Source: Nocardioides stalactiti (lineage in GTDB: Bacteria > Actinomycetota > Actinomycetes > Propionibacteriales > Nocardioidaceae). From it: 36,195 nucleotides of DNA. Within the stretch, counting starts at the first letter, position 1. Every line of letters begins with the position of its first letter. Shown here piece after piece: positions 14,702 through 22,500 of the stretch. Under the pieces are notes generated by a model that made no database searches, was not told where the DNA came from, and saw only the letters and a program-made list of their open reading frames with translations. The stretch covers positions 1-36,195 of the forward strand of contig NZ_JACEFC010000036.1 of the NCBI RefSeq assembly GCF_014180715.1, read 5' to 3'. A program made the translations under genes and the position numbers.

Positions 14702-15160
14702 TCAGTGGGCCTTCCAGGCGTCCTCGTCGGCCGTGCGCTTGCTCACAGCCGGAGGCAGCGCGCCGTCGGCGAGAGCCTGGATCGAGACCTCCTCGAAGAC
14801 CTCGCGCAGCGAGCTCCGGGCAGCGATCCAGACGTGCTGGAGCACGTCGGCCTTATCGTTGTAGCTGACCGCCTCGGGGCGCAGCCCGTAGACCGAGACC
14901 AGCGGGCCGTCGACGGCCCGGATGACGTCGGCGACGGAGACCTCCGCAGCCGGGCGACCCATGCGCCATCCGCCTGACTGGCCCCGCTGGGACATCACGA
15001 CACCGGCGCGCCGCAGGTCGGCCAGGATCGCCTGGAGGAAGCCGTGGGGGATCTCCTGGAGGCGACCGAGCTCCTCGGCGCTGACGGCCTTGCCGTCCTC
15101 GCGCCCCGCCATCTCGATCAGGGCGCGCAGCGCGTAGTCGGACTTGGCGGAAACTCGCAT
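14702..15160 (-). CDS. Rrf2-family transcriptional regulator lacking cysteines
   Basis: Predicted 152 residues. The N-terminal winged helix is typical: MRVSAKSDYALRALIEMAG, then EIPHGFLQAILADLRRAGVV and SQRGQSGGWRMGRPAAEVSV. FeS-sensing family members (IscR, NsrR, RirA) have three Cys between the dimerisation helix and the wing; this protein has none, so it should sense something other than an iron-sulfur cluster. It is divergent from fadE5, and a perfect inverted repeat lies at the fadE5 -35, so regulation of fadE5 and of itself is likely. ATG 15160 is the only sensible start; no SD is visible. Confidence 0.88.
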   Translation of the reverse strand: MRVSAKSDYALRALIEMAGREDGKAVSAEELGRLQEIPHGFLQAILADLRRAGVVMSQRGQSGGWRMGRPAAEVSVADVIRAVDGPLVSVYGLRPEAVSYNDKADVLQHVWIAARSSLREVFEEVSIQALADGALPPAVSKRTADEDAWKAH

Positions 15161-15207
15161 GGATGCATTGTTTCAGATATCTCGGTCGTTTCACTTCACA
15201 TCACGCC

Positions 15208-15240
15208 GTGCTTGCAGCAAGCAAGCACCGCACGTATGAT
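15208..15240 (+). promoter_or_regulatory. fadE5 promoter with inverted repeat over the -35
   Basis: TTGCAG (15212-15217) and TATGAT (15235-15240) are spaced by 17 bp. Perfect 8-bp arms GTGCTTGC (15208-15215) and GCAAGCAC (15221-15228) with a 5-nt spacer cover the -35 region, a good site for a repressor such as the divergent Rrf2 protein. Confidence 0.6.
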
Positions 15241-15244
15241 TAAG

Positions 15245-15258
15245 TTACTGGCGAGTAG
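15245..15258. promoter_or_regulatory. Fatty-acid-type operator at the fadE5 transcription start
   Basis: TTACTGGCGAGTAG is an imperfect palindrome (TTACT/AGTAG arms, 4-nt centre) at the predicted transcription start. Its reverse complement differs in three positions from CTACCCGCAGGTAA at 25542-25555 in the crotonase promoter, so both may bind one regulator. Confidence 0.5.
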
Positions 15259-15314
15259 AACCGATGAGTAGGTTCGAAAGCGTCACCTGATATCAGCGAA
15301 GAAACGGTGGGACT

Positions 15315-17186
15315 GTGAGCCACTACAAGAGCAACCTGCGTGACATCCACTTCAACCTGTTCGAGCTGCTCGGGCGCCAAGAGGTCCTGGGCGCCGGCAA
15401 GTTCGAGGAGATGGACGTCGACACCGCCAAGGAGATCCTGGCCGAGGTCGACCGGATCAGCCGCGAGGACCTCGCTGCGTCCTTCGAGGACGGCGACCGC
15501 AACCCGCCGGTGTTCGACCCCAAGACCAACACCGCGCCGGTTCCCGCTTCCTTCAAGAAGAGCTACGACACCTGGATGGAGTCGGGCTTCTGGAGCCTCG
15601 GCCTCCCGGCCGAGATCGGCGGCACTGAGGCGCCGTCGTCGCTCGTCTGGGCGACCGCCGAGCTGATCCTGGGCGCCAACACCCCGATCTGGATGTACGG
15701 CGCCGGCCCGTTCTTCGGCAAGGTCGTCTACGACAACGGCACCGACCGCGACAAGCGGATCGCCGAGATCATGGTCGAGCGTCAGTGGGGCGCCACCATG
15801 GTGCTGACCGAGCCCGACGCGGGCTCGGACGTGGGCGCTGGTACGTCGTACGCGACCCCCAACGAGGACGGCTCCTGGAACATCGCCGGCGTGAAGCGCT
15901 TCATCACCAGCGCCGAGTCGGACCTCCAGGAGAACATCATGCACCTGGTCCTCGCCCGCCCGCGTGGCGTCGAGGGCATCGGTGGCCCGGGCACGAAGGG
16001 CCTCTCGCTCTTCCTCGTCCCGAAGTACCACTTCGACCACGAGACCGGTGAGCTCACCGGCGCCCGCAACGGCGCCTACGTCACCAACGTCGAGCACAAG
16101 ATGGGCATCAAGGTCTCCAACACCTGCGAGGTCACCTTCGGCGACCCGCAGATCGGCGGCGGCGAGCCGGCCCAGGGCTGGCTGCTCGGCGAGGTCCACG
16201 ACGGCATCGCCCAGATGTTCGACGTCATCGAGAACGCCCGGATGATGGTCGGCACCAAGGCCATCTCGACCCTGTCGACCGGCTACCTCAACGCGCTCGA
16301 GTACGCCAAGGAGCGCGTCCAGGGCCCCGACCTCACCCAGGCCGCGGACAAGACCGCGCCCAAGGTGACGATCACCCACCACCCCGACGTGCGCCGGTCG
16401 CTGATGACCCAGAAGGCGTACGCCGAGGGCATGCGCTCGCTGGTGCTCTACACCGCCGCGACGCAGGACCGCGTCCAGGTGGCGGAGAAGGGCTCGGAGG
16501 AGTACAAGTCCGCGGCTGCGCTCAACGACCTGCTGCTCCCGATCGTGAAGGGCTACGGCTCGGAGCGCTCGTGGACGCTGCTCGGCACCGAGTCGCTGCA
16601 GACCCTGGGTGGCTCCGGCTTCCTCCAGGAGTACCCGATCGAGCAGTACGTCCGTGACGCCAAGATCGACACCCTCTACGAGGGCACCACCGCGATCCAG
16701 GGCATGGACTTCTTCTTCCGCAAGATCGTCAAGGACGGCGGCGCGGCGCTCGGCCACATCGCCAGCGAGATCAAGGGCTTCGTCGAGGACGAGTCCGCGA
16801 ACCCGCAGCTCAAGAACGAGCGTCAGCTGCTCGGCAAGGCCCTCGAGGACGCCAACACCCTCGTCGGCCAGCTGGTCAACGACCTGATGAGCGCGGACGT
16901 CACCTCCGGTGGCGACCTGCGCAACATCTACAAGGTCGGCCTCAACACCTCGCGCCTGCTGATGACGCTCGGTGACGTCGTCGTCGGGTGGCTGCTGCTC
17001 CGCAGCGCCGAGGTCGCCCTGGCCGCGCTCGCTGGCGAGCCCGGCAACGACAAGTCCTTCTACGAGGGCAAGGTCGCCGCCGCACAGTTCTTCGCCGCCG
17101 AGGTGCTGCCGAAGATCAGCGCCGAGGTCGCGATCGCCCAGGCGACCGACCTGGCGATCATGGACCTGGACGAGTCCGCTTTCTGA
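15315..17186 (+). CDS. fadE5: FadE5-type acyl-CoA dehydrogenase
   Basis: Predicted 623 residues from GTG 15315. The N-terminus ([20 protein letters not shown]) is characteristic of the mycobacterial FadE5 group, broad-range acyl-CoA dehydrogenases of about 610 residues with an extra C-terminal helical domain. FAD and substrate motifs include [14 protein letters not shown] and a [14 protein letters not shown] loop. The catalytic base is Glu456 in [14 protein letters not shown]. The enzyme oxidises saturated acyl-CoA to trans-2-enoyl-CoA in beta-oxidation, passing electrons to ETF. The leader is about 70 bases; upstream lie a good promoter, an inverted repeat and a palindromic operator. It has its own terminator and is probably monocistronic. 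The codon choice is strongly biased, suggesting high expression. Confidence 0.93.
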   Translation: MSHYKSNLRDIHFNLFELLGRQEVLGAGKFEEMDVDTAKEILAEVDRISREDLAASFEDGDRNPPVFDPKTNTAPVPASFKKSYDTWMESGFWSLGLPAEIGGTEAPSSLVWATAELILGANTPIWMYGAGPFFGKVVYDNGTDRDKRIAEIMVERQWGATMVLTEPDAGSDVGAGTSYATPNEDGSWNIAGVKRFITSAESDLQENIMHLVLARPRGVEGIGGPGTKGLSLFLVPKYHFDHETGELTGARNGAYVTNVEHKMGIKVSNTCEVTFGDPQIGGGEPAQGWLLGEVHDGIAQMFDVIENARMMVGTKAISTLSTGYLNALEYAKERVQGPDLTQAADKTAPKVTITHHPDVRRSLMTQKAYAEGMRSLVLYTAATQDRVQVAEKGSEEYKSAAALNDLLLPIVKGYGSERSWTLLGTESLQTLGGSGFLQEYPIEQYVRDAKIDTLYEGTTAIQGMDFFFRKIVKDGGAALGHIASEIKGFVEDESANPQLKNERQLLGKALEDANTLVGQLVNDLMSADVTSGGDLRNIYKVGLNTSRLLMTLGDVVVGWLLLRSAEVALAALAGEPGNDKSFYEGKVAAAQFFAAEVLPKISAEVAIAQATDLAIMDLDESAF

Positions 17187-17191
17187 GTTGA

Positions 17192-17234
17192 AAGGGCCGG
17201 GCGTGTCGCAGATCCTGCGACGCGCCCGGCCCTT
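17192..17234. terminator. Strong terminator hairpin after fadE5
   Basis: The arms 17192-17211 and 17215-17234 form a 20-bp stem with one G-U pair and an ATC loop, starting five bases after the stop codon. A run of T is absent. It can also stop transcription from the opposite strand. Confidence 0.85.
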
Positions 17235-17265
17235 CGCTTCTCTCGGGCCGGGCGCATCGCACGAT

Positions 17266-17280
17266 GCGGGCTTCGCCCGC
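17266..17280. terminator. Second hairpin, near the lysG 3' end
   Basis: GCGGGC and GCCCGC form a perfect 6-bp stem with a TTC loop, flanked by a looser outer pairing (17253-17257 with 17283-17287). It is placed to terminate lysG on the minus strand. The sequence before it repeats part of the fadE5 terminator arm. Confidence 0.45.
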
Positions 17281-17303
17281 GGTGCGCCACGCGATCGATG
17301 CGG

Positions 17304-18218
17304 TCAGTGGCTGAGGTTGCCTGGTGGCTTGCGGTCCGTCCCGCGGAGGTGGGTGCGGGCGGCGGCGTGGACGGCATCGGTCAGCCGGGTGAGCGCGGGG
17401 GAGTCGAGGCGCCAGCGCTGCCAGAAGAGGGGGACGTCGACCTGTGTCGTCTCCGGTCGGCCGGGGAGCCGGACGAGCCGGCCGGCCCCGAGGTCGGGGA
17501 GGAGCTGCGGCTCCGGGACCAGGCACCAGCCGAGCCCGCGGCGGGCCGCCTCGTGGAAGTCGGTGGAGGTCGGCACCTGGTGCACCACCCGCGGGGAGAC
17601 GCCGCGGGCGGCGAGGACCTCGTGCTGGAGGCCGTCCTTGTCGTTGAAGACGACGACCGGCATCCGCTCCCAGTCCATGGCGCGGCCGCGGCGCCAGCGC
17701 TCGACGAACGCGGGCGTCGCCGCGGCGCCGTACCGCAGCACGCCGAGCGTCTCCACCGCGCAGCCCTGCACCGGTGTCGGGTCGCTGGTCACGGCCGCGA
17801 CGACGTCGCCACGCCGCAGCAGGCCCGCCGAGTAGGCCTGGTCCTCGACCCGAAGCCGCAGCGCCGTGTCGTCCCAGGTCCCGGCGGTCGTGAGCACGTC
17901 GCGGAACCAGGTCGCCAGCGAGTCGGCGTTGACCACCACGGTCAGCGGAACCACATGGTCCTCGGGGTCGGTCTCGAGCCGCACCTCGTCGTACAGCAGC
18001 CGGGTCTGGCGCCCGAGCCGGACGTAGGCGGCACCGGCCTCGGTCGGTCGGCACGGTGCAGTGCGGGTCACCAGCACGCGGCCGCAGAGGGACTCCAGGG
18101 CGCGCACCCGCTGGCTGATCGCGCTCGGCGTCACGTGGAGGACCCGCGCCGCCGCCTCGAACGAGCCGTGGTCGGCGATCGCGACGAGCGCCTCGAGCTG
18201 GCCCGGTTGCGGAGTCAT
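17304..18218 (-). CDS. lysG: LysR-family regulator LysG/ArgP
   Basis: Predicted 304 residues. The N-terminal winged helix is LysR-type: QLEALVAIADHGSFEAAARV, then TPSAISQRVRALES. The effector domain follows (about 90-295). The sequence style (CRPTEAGAAYVRLGRQ, NADSLATWF) is that of LysG/ArgP. It is divergent from a LysE exporter, the classic arrangement in which LysG activates lysE when Lys, Arg or His accumulate. The start at ATG 18218 is leaderless, with TAGCGT on the minus strand (18225-18230) six bases upstream. Confidence 0.93.
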   Translation of the reverse strand: MTPQPGQLEALVAIADHGSFEAAARVLHVTPSAISQRVRALESLCGRVLVTRTAPCRPTEAGAAYVRLGRQTRLLYDEVRLETDPEDHVVPLTVVVNADSLATWFRDVLTTAGTWDDTALRLRVEDQAYSAGLLRRGDVVAAVTSDPTPVQGCAVETLGVLRYGAAATPAFVERWRRGRAMDWERMPVVVFNDKDGLQHEVLAARGVSPRVVHQVPTSTDFHEAARRGLGWCLVPEPQLLPDLGAGRLVRLPGRPETTQVDVPLFWQRWRLDSPALTRLTDAVHAAARTHLRGTDRKPPGNLSH

Positions 18219-18224
18219 GAAGCA

Positions 18225-18281
18225 ACGCTAAGGGATCATGAGAAACATTCGTTGGCCTGAATCAAGATCGGCGCCTAGCGT
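18225..18281. promoter_or_regulatory. Divergent lysG/lysE promoter region
   Basis: Both genes have the identical -10 hexamer TAGCGT, at 18225-18230 (minus) and 18276-18281 (plus), each six bases from its start codon. An inverted repeat ATTC(18247-18250)-N8-GAAT(18259-18262) fits the T-N11-A pattern of LysR-type sites and lies at the lysE -35. Confidence 0.6.
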
Positions 18282-18287
18282 CGTCCC

Positions 18288-18890
18288 GTGACCTCCGCCG
18301 CCCTCGCCGGTCTCCTGACCGGGCTCTCCCTGATCGTCGCGATCGGGGCGCAGAACGCGTTCGTCCTGCGGCAGGGCCTCGCCCGGCAGTACGTCGCTCC
18401 GGTGGTCGCGATCTGCGCGGTGTCCGACGCGGTCCTCATCGTCGTCGGGGTCAGTGGGATCGGGGCCGTCGTCGAGCACGCCGGCTGGGTGCTGGAGGTC
18501 GTGCGCTGGCTGGGCGTCGCGTTCCTCGTCGGCTACGGCGTGCTCTCGCTCGCGCGTGCGCGTCGCGCGGAGAGCCTGGAGGCCGCACGCGCCGGCGCCC
18601 CCTCGCGGCGGGCCGCGGTCGGTCGGGCCGCCGCCCTCACCTACCTCAACCCCCACGTCTACCTCGACACCGTGCTGCTGCTCGGTTCGGTCGCCAACCA
18701 GCACGGATCGGGCGACCGCTGGTGGTTCGCCCTCGGGGCTGCGGTCGGCAGCGTGCTGTGGTTCACCGGGATCGGTTACGGGGCCGGCTCCTTCCAGCGC
18801 GTCCTCGCGACGCCGCGCGCCTGGCAGGTGCTCGACGTGGTCATCGGACTGACGATGTGGGCGATCGCCCTCTCGCTCGCGGTCTCCTGA
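18288..18890 (+). CDS. lysE: LysE/ArgO-type basic amino acid exporter
   Basis: Predicted 200 residues from GTG 18288, with about six hydrophobic segments. Motifs are GLLTGLSLIVAIGAQNAFVL at the N-terminus, GVAFLVGYGVLSL, and AALTYLNPHVYLDTVLLLGS, the LysE-family signature (AQNAF, LNPHVYLD). The protein exports lysine and/or arginine from the cytosol. It is divergent from lysG, with a probable operator between them. The transcript is predicted leaderless. An 18905 gene follows after 14 bases but has its own -10. Confidence 0.95.
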   Translation: MTSAALAGLLTGLSLIVAIGAQNAFVLRQGLARQYVAPVVAICAVSDAVLIVVGVSGIGAVVEHAGWVLEVVRWLGVAFLVGYGVLSLARARRAESLEAARAGAPSRRAAVGRAAALTYLNPHVYLDTVLLLGSVANQHGSGDRWWFALGAAVGSVLWFTGIGYGAGSFQRVLATPRAWQVLDVVIGLTMWAIALSLAVS

Positions 18891-18904
18891 TCTAGATTCC
18901 GGGG

Positions 18905-19948
18905 GTGCTGCGCCGACTCCACCTCGCTGTGACCGCCGTCGCCGCCGTCGCCTTCCTCGCGACCGGCGCGACGACGCTGCCGGCCGCGGCGCAGCCCTAC
19001 CCGGAGCCGATCCTGACCTCCGAGCGCTCCGGCGACCCGAGCGTGGTCGAGACCCTCAACGGCAAGGTCCTCGTCACCACCGGCCCGCTGGTGCGCCGCG
19101 CCCGCTGGGACCCGGGCGAGGGCTGGCGCTGGATCCGGCCGGCGCTGGGCCGACTGCCCCGGTGGGCGAAGGACGAGGACGTGTGGGCGGCGGACCTCGA
19201 GAAGTTCGGCGACCAGTGGGTGCTCTACTACGCCGCCGCGGTCCGCGGCCTGGGTAAGGGCCGCCGCTGCATCGGGACGGCGATCGCGGACACGGCGTAC
19301 GACGTGTTCCGGCCGGTCCACGCCCGCCCGCTCGTCTGCCACCGGCGCGCCGACACCCCGACCGCGCACGACACGGTCCCGGACATCCCGGGCCTGCCGC
19401 GGCGCGGCGTCATCGACCCGTCGGTCTTCCGGGACGACGACGGGACGCCGTACCTCCTCTACAAGACCGACGGCCAGCCCTCCTCGATCCGGGTCCTGCC
19501 GCTCGGGCCCGACGGCCTCGTGCCGGCGGAGGAGGCCGTCAGCAGCGAGCTGGTCCGCGCGAGCTGGATCATGGAGAACCCCGTGGTGCTGCGCCGCGGT
19601 GGCTTCTTCCACCTCTTCACCTCCGAGGACATCTGGTCGCGGTGCAGCTATCGAACCGTCTGGCGTCGGTCGACGGACCTGCTGACCTGGCCGACCCGCC
19701 CCCGCCGGGTGCTGCTCAATCGGGCCTCCACGGGCGGTCTGTGCGGGCCGGGGGGCGCGGACGTCCTCGTGGTCGACGACCAGCCGTTGATGTACTTCCA
19801 CGGGTGGGTGCTCGACCACGACCTCGCGCCGCCGGAGCCGCCGTTCGTCGCTGGACCCCCGGGTCGTCCGTCCCACCGGGTCCTCTACGGCGCCCGGCTG
19901 CGGTTCGTCGACGACGTGCCGCAGGTGGCCCGCTACCTGACCCACTGA
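18905..19948 (+). CDS. Exported GH43-like glycoside hydrolase
   Basis: Predicted 347 residues from GTG 18905. Residues 1-30 are a Sec signal (VTAVAAVAFLATGATTLPAAA). The propeller motifs of GH43 occur in the expected order: SGDPSVVE (candidate catalytic base Asp), a VIDPSVFRDDDGTPYLLYK blade (pKa-modulating Asp), and WIMENPVVLRRGGFFHLFTS (candidate general-acid Glu). This is the five-bladed fold of arabinanases and xylosidases. Cys pairs (RRCIG, LVCHRR, SRCSY, GGLCGPG) suit an extracellular enzyme. TAGATT (18893-18898) overlaps the lysE 3' end and lies six bases from the GTG, so it has its own leaderless promoter. Linkage specificity is unknown. Confidence 0.82.
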   Translation: MLRRLHLAVTAVAAVAFLATGATTLPAAAQPYPEPILTSERSGDPSVVETLNGKVLVTTGPLVRRARWDPGEGWRWIRPALGRLPRWAKDEDVWAADLEKFGDQWVLYYAAAVRGLGKGRRCIGTAIADTAYDVFRPVHARPLVCHRRADTPTAHDTVPDIPGLPRRGVIDPSVFRDDDGTPYLLYKTDGQPSSIRVLPLGPDGLVPAEEAVSSELVRASWIMENPVVLRRGGFFHLFTSEDIWSRCSYRTVWRRSTDLLTWPTRPRRVLLNRASTGGLCGPGGADVLVVDDQPLMYFHGWVLDHDLAPPEPPFVAGPPGRPSHRVLYGARLRFVDDVPQVARYLTH

Positions 19949-19963
19949 GCCGACGGCGCGGCC

Positions 19964-19979
19964 TCCTCCAGATGGAGGA
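19964..19979. terminator. Hairpin after the GH43-like gene
   Basis: TCCTCC (19964-19969) and GGAGGA (19974-19979) pair around AGAT, 16 bases after the stop. It is short but well placed; no T-run follows. Confidence 0.5.
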
Positions 19980-20054
19980 TGCGGATCGGCCCACCGCCCG
20001 CGACAATGACGAGGGAGGCGGGATCCGCCCGCTCCGGGGGAAGGCGAAGCAGGG

Positions 20055-20705
20055 ATGAAGACCGAAGGACTCTCCGGCAAGCTCGCGCTCGCGTTGTCCG
20101 GCCTGGCGGTCGTCCTCGCTGCCGGCGGGACGGCGGTCGCAGTCACCAGCTCGACGAGCATCGAGGACCCCGACATCGCCGGGCGCTACGCACGCGTCGA
20201 CGTGGCCGGTCGGCTCAACACCGTCAACGCGACGAGCAGGCTGCACTACAGCCAGATCCAGTACGCGCCGAATGCCAGGTACTGGTTCTTGACGACTCCC
20301 ACCAACGCCCACCTCGCGGTGACCAACGTGTCCGTCTCTGCCGGGTCGCTCGGGAGCACGGCTGCGGACGGGACGTCGTACCGGGTCTACCTCTACCAGG
20401 CGGTCGTCCCGACCTCGGCGACCACCTGCACGCAGGCGAACTCCAGCAGCTACGTTCAGCTGCGTGGCTTCGTCGTCGGCCCGAACAAGGGCGTCGAGGC
20501 CGACTACGCGGCTCCGCTGCTGGTGCGGCCCGCGACCAACACGAAGTACTGCCTGATGATGTACACCGAGGTCGCCGGCGGCCCGAACGGGTCCTCCAAC
20601 GTGGTGGTGCCGAGCCTGTCGGCCTTCGTGGCGGCGGGCGTCTACGCCGGGCCGGGCAGCAAGGTGGTGCCTTCGTCCCAACGCAAGCCCGGGACGCAGC
20701 GCTGA
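20055..20705 (+). CDS. Exported or membrane-anchored protein of unknown function
   Basis: Predicted 216 residues from ATG 20055, with AAGG at 20040-20043 and AGGG abutting the start. The N-terminus (about residues 8-30, KLALALSGLAVVLAAGGTAV) is a signal peptide or anchor. The mature part is beta-strand-like and rich in Ser, Thr and Val, with two Cys (TTCTQ, KYCLM) probably forming one disulfide. The segment YRVYLYQAVVP and the final RKPGTQR tail are not recognised. GGCGG/CCGCC at about 20016-20028 forms a small leader hairpin. There is no clear partner; the gap of 76 bp to the next gene contains that gene's own promoter. Confidence 0.75.
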   Translation: MKTEGLSGKLALALSGLAVVLAAGGTAVAVTSSTSIEDPDIAGRYARVDVAGRLNTVNATSRLHYSQIQYAPNARYWFLTTPTNAHLAVTNVSVSAGSLGSTAADGTSYRVYLYQAVVPTSATTCTQANSSSYVQLRGFVVGPNKGVEADYAAPLLVRPATNTKYCLMMYTEVAGGPNGSSNVVVPSLSAFVAAGVYAGPGSKVVPSSQRKPGTQR

Positions 20706-20781
20706 TCCAGCCCGCACCGCCGACCGCGGTGACCTGACCACCCCCCGGTCGGCCGCATGCCGCGCCGCTACGATCGCGGCC

Positions 20782-21453
20782 ATGAGCGATGCCGACCGGT
20801 TGGCGGGCTACATCGAGACCTGGTGGCAGGCGATCGGTGACTTCACGGCCCTCCTCGACTCCCTGCCCGACGACGCCTGGGCGTTGCCGACCGACCTGCC
20901 CGGGTGGGACGTCAAGGCCGTCGCGGCCCACACGGCCCACCTGGAGAGCATCCTCGGCGGTGGTCCCGACGAGCAGGCCGACATCGGCGAGGCCCCGCAC
21001 GTGACCGGTCCGATGGGCCAGTTCACCGAGATCGGTGTCGTCACCCGCCGCGACCGGACACCGGCCTCGATCATCGAGGAGATCCGGGAGCGGACGACCC
21101 GGCGTCACGACGAGCTGCTCGCCGAGCCGCCCACGGACGGGAACGCTCCGGCGCCCGGCCTGTTCGGCCTGGTGGGCTGGAACCAGCAGACCCTGTTTCG
21201 CAACCGGCCGCTCGACGTGTGGATGCACGAGCAGGACGTCCGCCGTGCGGTCGGGATGCCCGGCGGCCTCGACACCGCCGGCGCCCAGCACACGGCCGAC
21301 TACCTCTCCGAGGCCTTCGGGTTCGTCGTCGGCAAGAAGGTCAAGCCACCGGTCGGCACGACGGCGGTGCTGGCCGTCGACGGCACCCGGGTCGTCGCCG
21401 TCGACGGCCAGCTCCGCCGTCGTGCCGACCGGTGGGTTGGCCATGGACCGTGA
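20782..21453 (+). CDS. DinB/maleylpyruvate-isomerase-like (mycothiol-type) protein, apparently frameshifted at its C-terminus
   Basis: This frame gives 223 residues from ATG 20782; TACGAT (20769-20774) lies seven bases upstream (leaderless). The N-terminal helical-bundle domain has LPGWDVKAVAAHTAHLE, with candidate metal ligands His50/His53, and RPLDVWMHEQDVRRAVG, with the D-x3-H pair of the TIGR03083/TIGR03086 actinobacterial family related to mycothiol-dependent maleylpyruvate isomerase. These proteins use mycothiol and a divalent metal; the substrate is not evident. The frame ends abruptly in RADRWVGHGP. The expected C-terminal part (MDRESFIVLAGGRREP) is encoded in the +1 frame directly after, which indicates a single extra base near 21431-21440. 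The gene is followed by an SDR gene with ATGA overlap. Confidence 0.8.
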   Translation: MSDADRLAGYIETWWQAIGDFTALLDSLPDDAWALPTDLPGWDVKAVAAHTAHLESILGGGPDEQADIGEAPHVTGPMGQFTEIGVVTRRDRTPASIIEEIRERTTRRHDELLAEPPTDGNAPAPGLFGLVGWNQQTLFRNRPLDVWMHEQDVRRAVGMPGGLDTAGAQHTADYLSEAFGFVVGKKVKPPVGTTAVLAVDGTRVVAVDGQLRRRADRWVGHGP

Positions 21454-21568
21454 GTCCTTCATCGTGCTGGCCGGCGGACGGCGGGAGCCGGCCCCCGGCG
21501 CCGTGGTCATCGAGGGTGACGGCCAGCTCGGCGCCGCGATCGTCGCCGTCATGGGGAGCACCCCATGA
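21443..21568 (+). pseudogene. Out-of-frame C-terminal segment of the preceding gene
   Basis: From ATG 21443 this frame encodes 41 residues beginning MDRESFIVLAGGRREPAPGA, which matches in style the usual C-terminal end (MDRESFxVLAGGRR...VxxEGD) of the DinB/maleylpyruvate-isomerase-like family. It overlaps the stop of the upstream frame by eleven bases and ends in the ATGA of the SDR gene. It could result from a one-base insertion in GGG (21434-21436), from an assembly error, or be translated by reinitiation at 21443. Confidence 0.65.
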
Positions 21569-22500
21569 GCGCGGAGGCCGTGTGGACTCCGGAGGACATC
21601 CCGGACCTCAGCGGACGCACGATCCTGCTGACCGGACCCACCATGGGCGGGTTGGGGCACTACACCGCGCTCGAGCTGGCGCGGCGCGGTGCCTACCTGA
21701 TCCTCGCGGGGCGGACCCTGTCGAAGGTCGACGCGACCGTCTCCGCGATCCGCAAGGAGGTGCCGGGCGCCCAGCTCGAGGTCCTCGAGCTCGACCTCGC
21801 GAGCCTCGCCTCGGTGCGGAAGGCCGCAGCGGAGGCCGCTGTCCTCGGGCCGATCGACGTCCTCGTCAACAACGCCGGCGTCATGGGCACGCCGTACGCC
21901 CGGACCGAGGACGGTCTCGAGCTGCAGATGGCGACCAACCACTTCGGTCCCTTCCTGCTGACCGGGCTGCTGCTGCCCCAGCTGGTCGCGAGCGGCGCCG
22001 GGCGGGTGGTCAGCGTCTCGTCGCTGATGCACACCGTGGCACTGAAGGCACCCCTCGGCGACCCGCTCGTGAAGAAGGGCCGCTACCAGCGGTGGCCGGT
22101 CTACGGCCAGAGCAAGCTCGCCAACCTGCTCTTCACCGGCGAGCTCGAGCGACGGTGCCGCGCCAAGGGCGTTCCGGTCTCGGCGGTCGCCGCGCACCCG
22201 GGCTTCTCCGGCACCCACCTGGTCGCCAACGGCCAGACCGGCCGGGCGAGCGGCGGCATCGCGTCGATCCTCGACGCCACGGTCAAGGGCATCTCGCAGC
22301 CGGCCGATGCCGGCGCGTGGCCGTCGCTGATGGCCGTCACGGCCGACCTCCCCGGCGATGCGTACGTCGGCCCGAGCGGCTTCAAGCAGCTCGGCGGGCC
22401 GCCGCGCCGGGTGGGCCGCTCCAAGCTGGCCAAGGACACCGATGCTGCCCGCCGGCTGTGGGAGATCAGCGAGGAGACCGTGGGGTTGCGCTACCCCTGA
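21565..22500 (+). CDS. Short-chain dehydrogenase/reductase (retinol-dehydrogenase-like)
   Basis: Predicted 311 residues from ATG 21565, with GGGGAG about eight bases upstream and start/stop overlap (ATGA) with the preceding reading frame. The cofactor loop is the variant TGPTMGGLG (residues 23-31), where a TGxxxGIG is expected. VNNAGV and the active-site Tyr180/Lys184 (VYGQSKLAN) are present. Specific to this subgroup are the ATNHFGPFLLTGLLLPQL motif and AAHPGFSGTHL. It is an NAD(P)-dependent oxidoreductase of unknown substrate, probably coupled in translation with the gene before it. Its stop overlaps the convergent ATP-grasp gene by ten bases. Confidence 0.9.
   Translation: MSAEAVWTPEDIPDLSGRTILLTGPTMGGLGHYTALELARRGAYLILAGRTLSKVDATVSAIRKEVPGAQLEVLELDLASLASVRKAAAEAAVLGPIDVLVNNAGVMGTPYARTEDGLELQMATNHFGPFLLTGLLLPQLVASGAGRVVSVSSLMHTVALKAPLGDPLVKKGRYQRWPVYGQSKLANLLFTGELERRCRAKGVPVSAVAAHPGFSGTHLVANGQTGRASGGIASILDATVKGISQPADAGAWPSLMAVTADLPGDAYVGPSGFKQLGGPPRRVGRSKLAKDTDAARRLWEISEETVGLRYP

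Noticed and set aside
15208..15228. KstR2-type site upstream of fadE5
   Set aside because: KstR2 motifs have CAAG before CTTG; here the order is reversed (CTTG before CAAG) with odd spacing.
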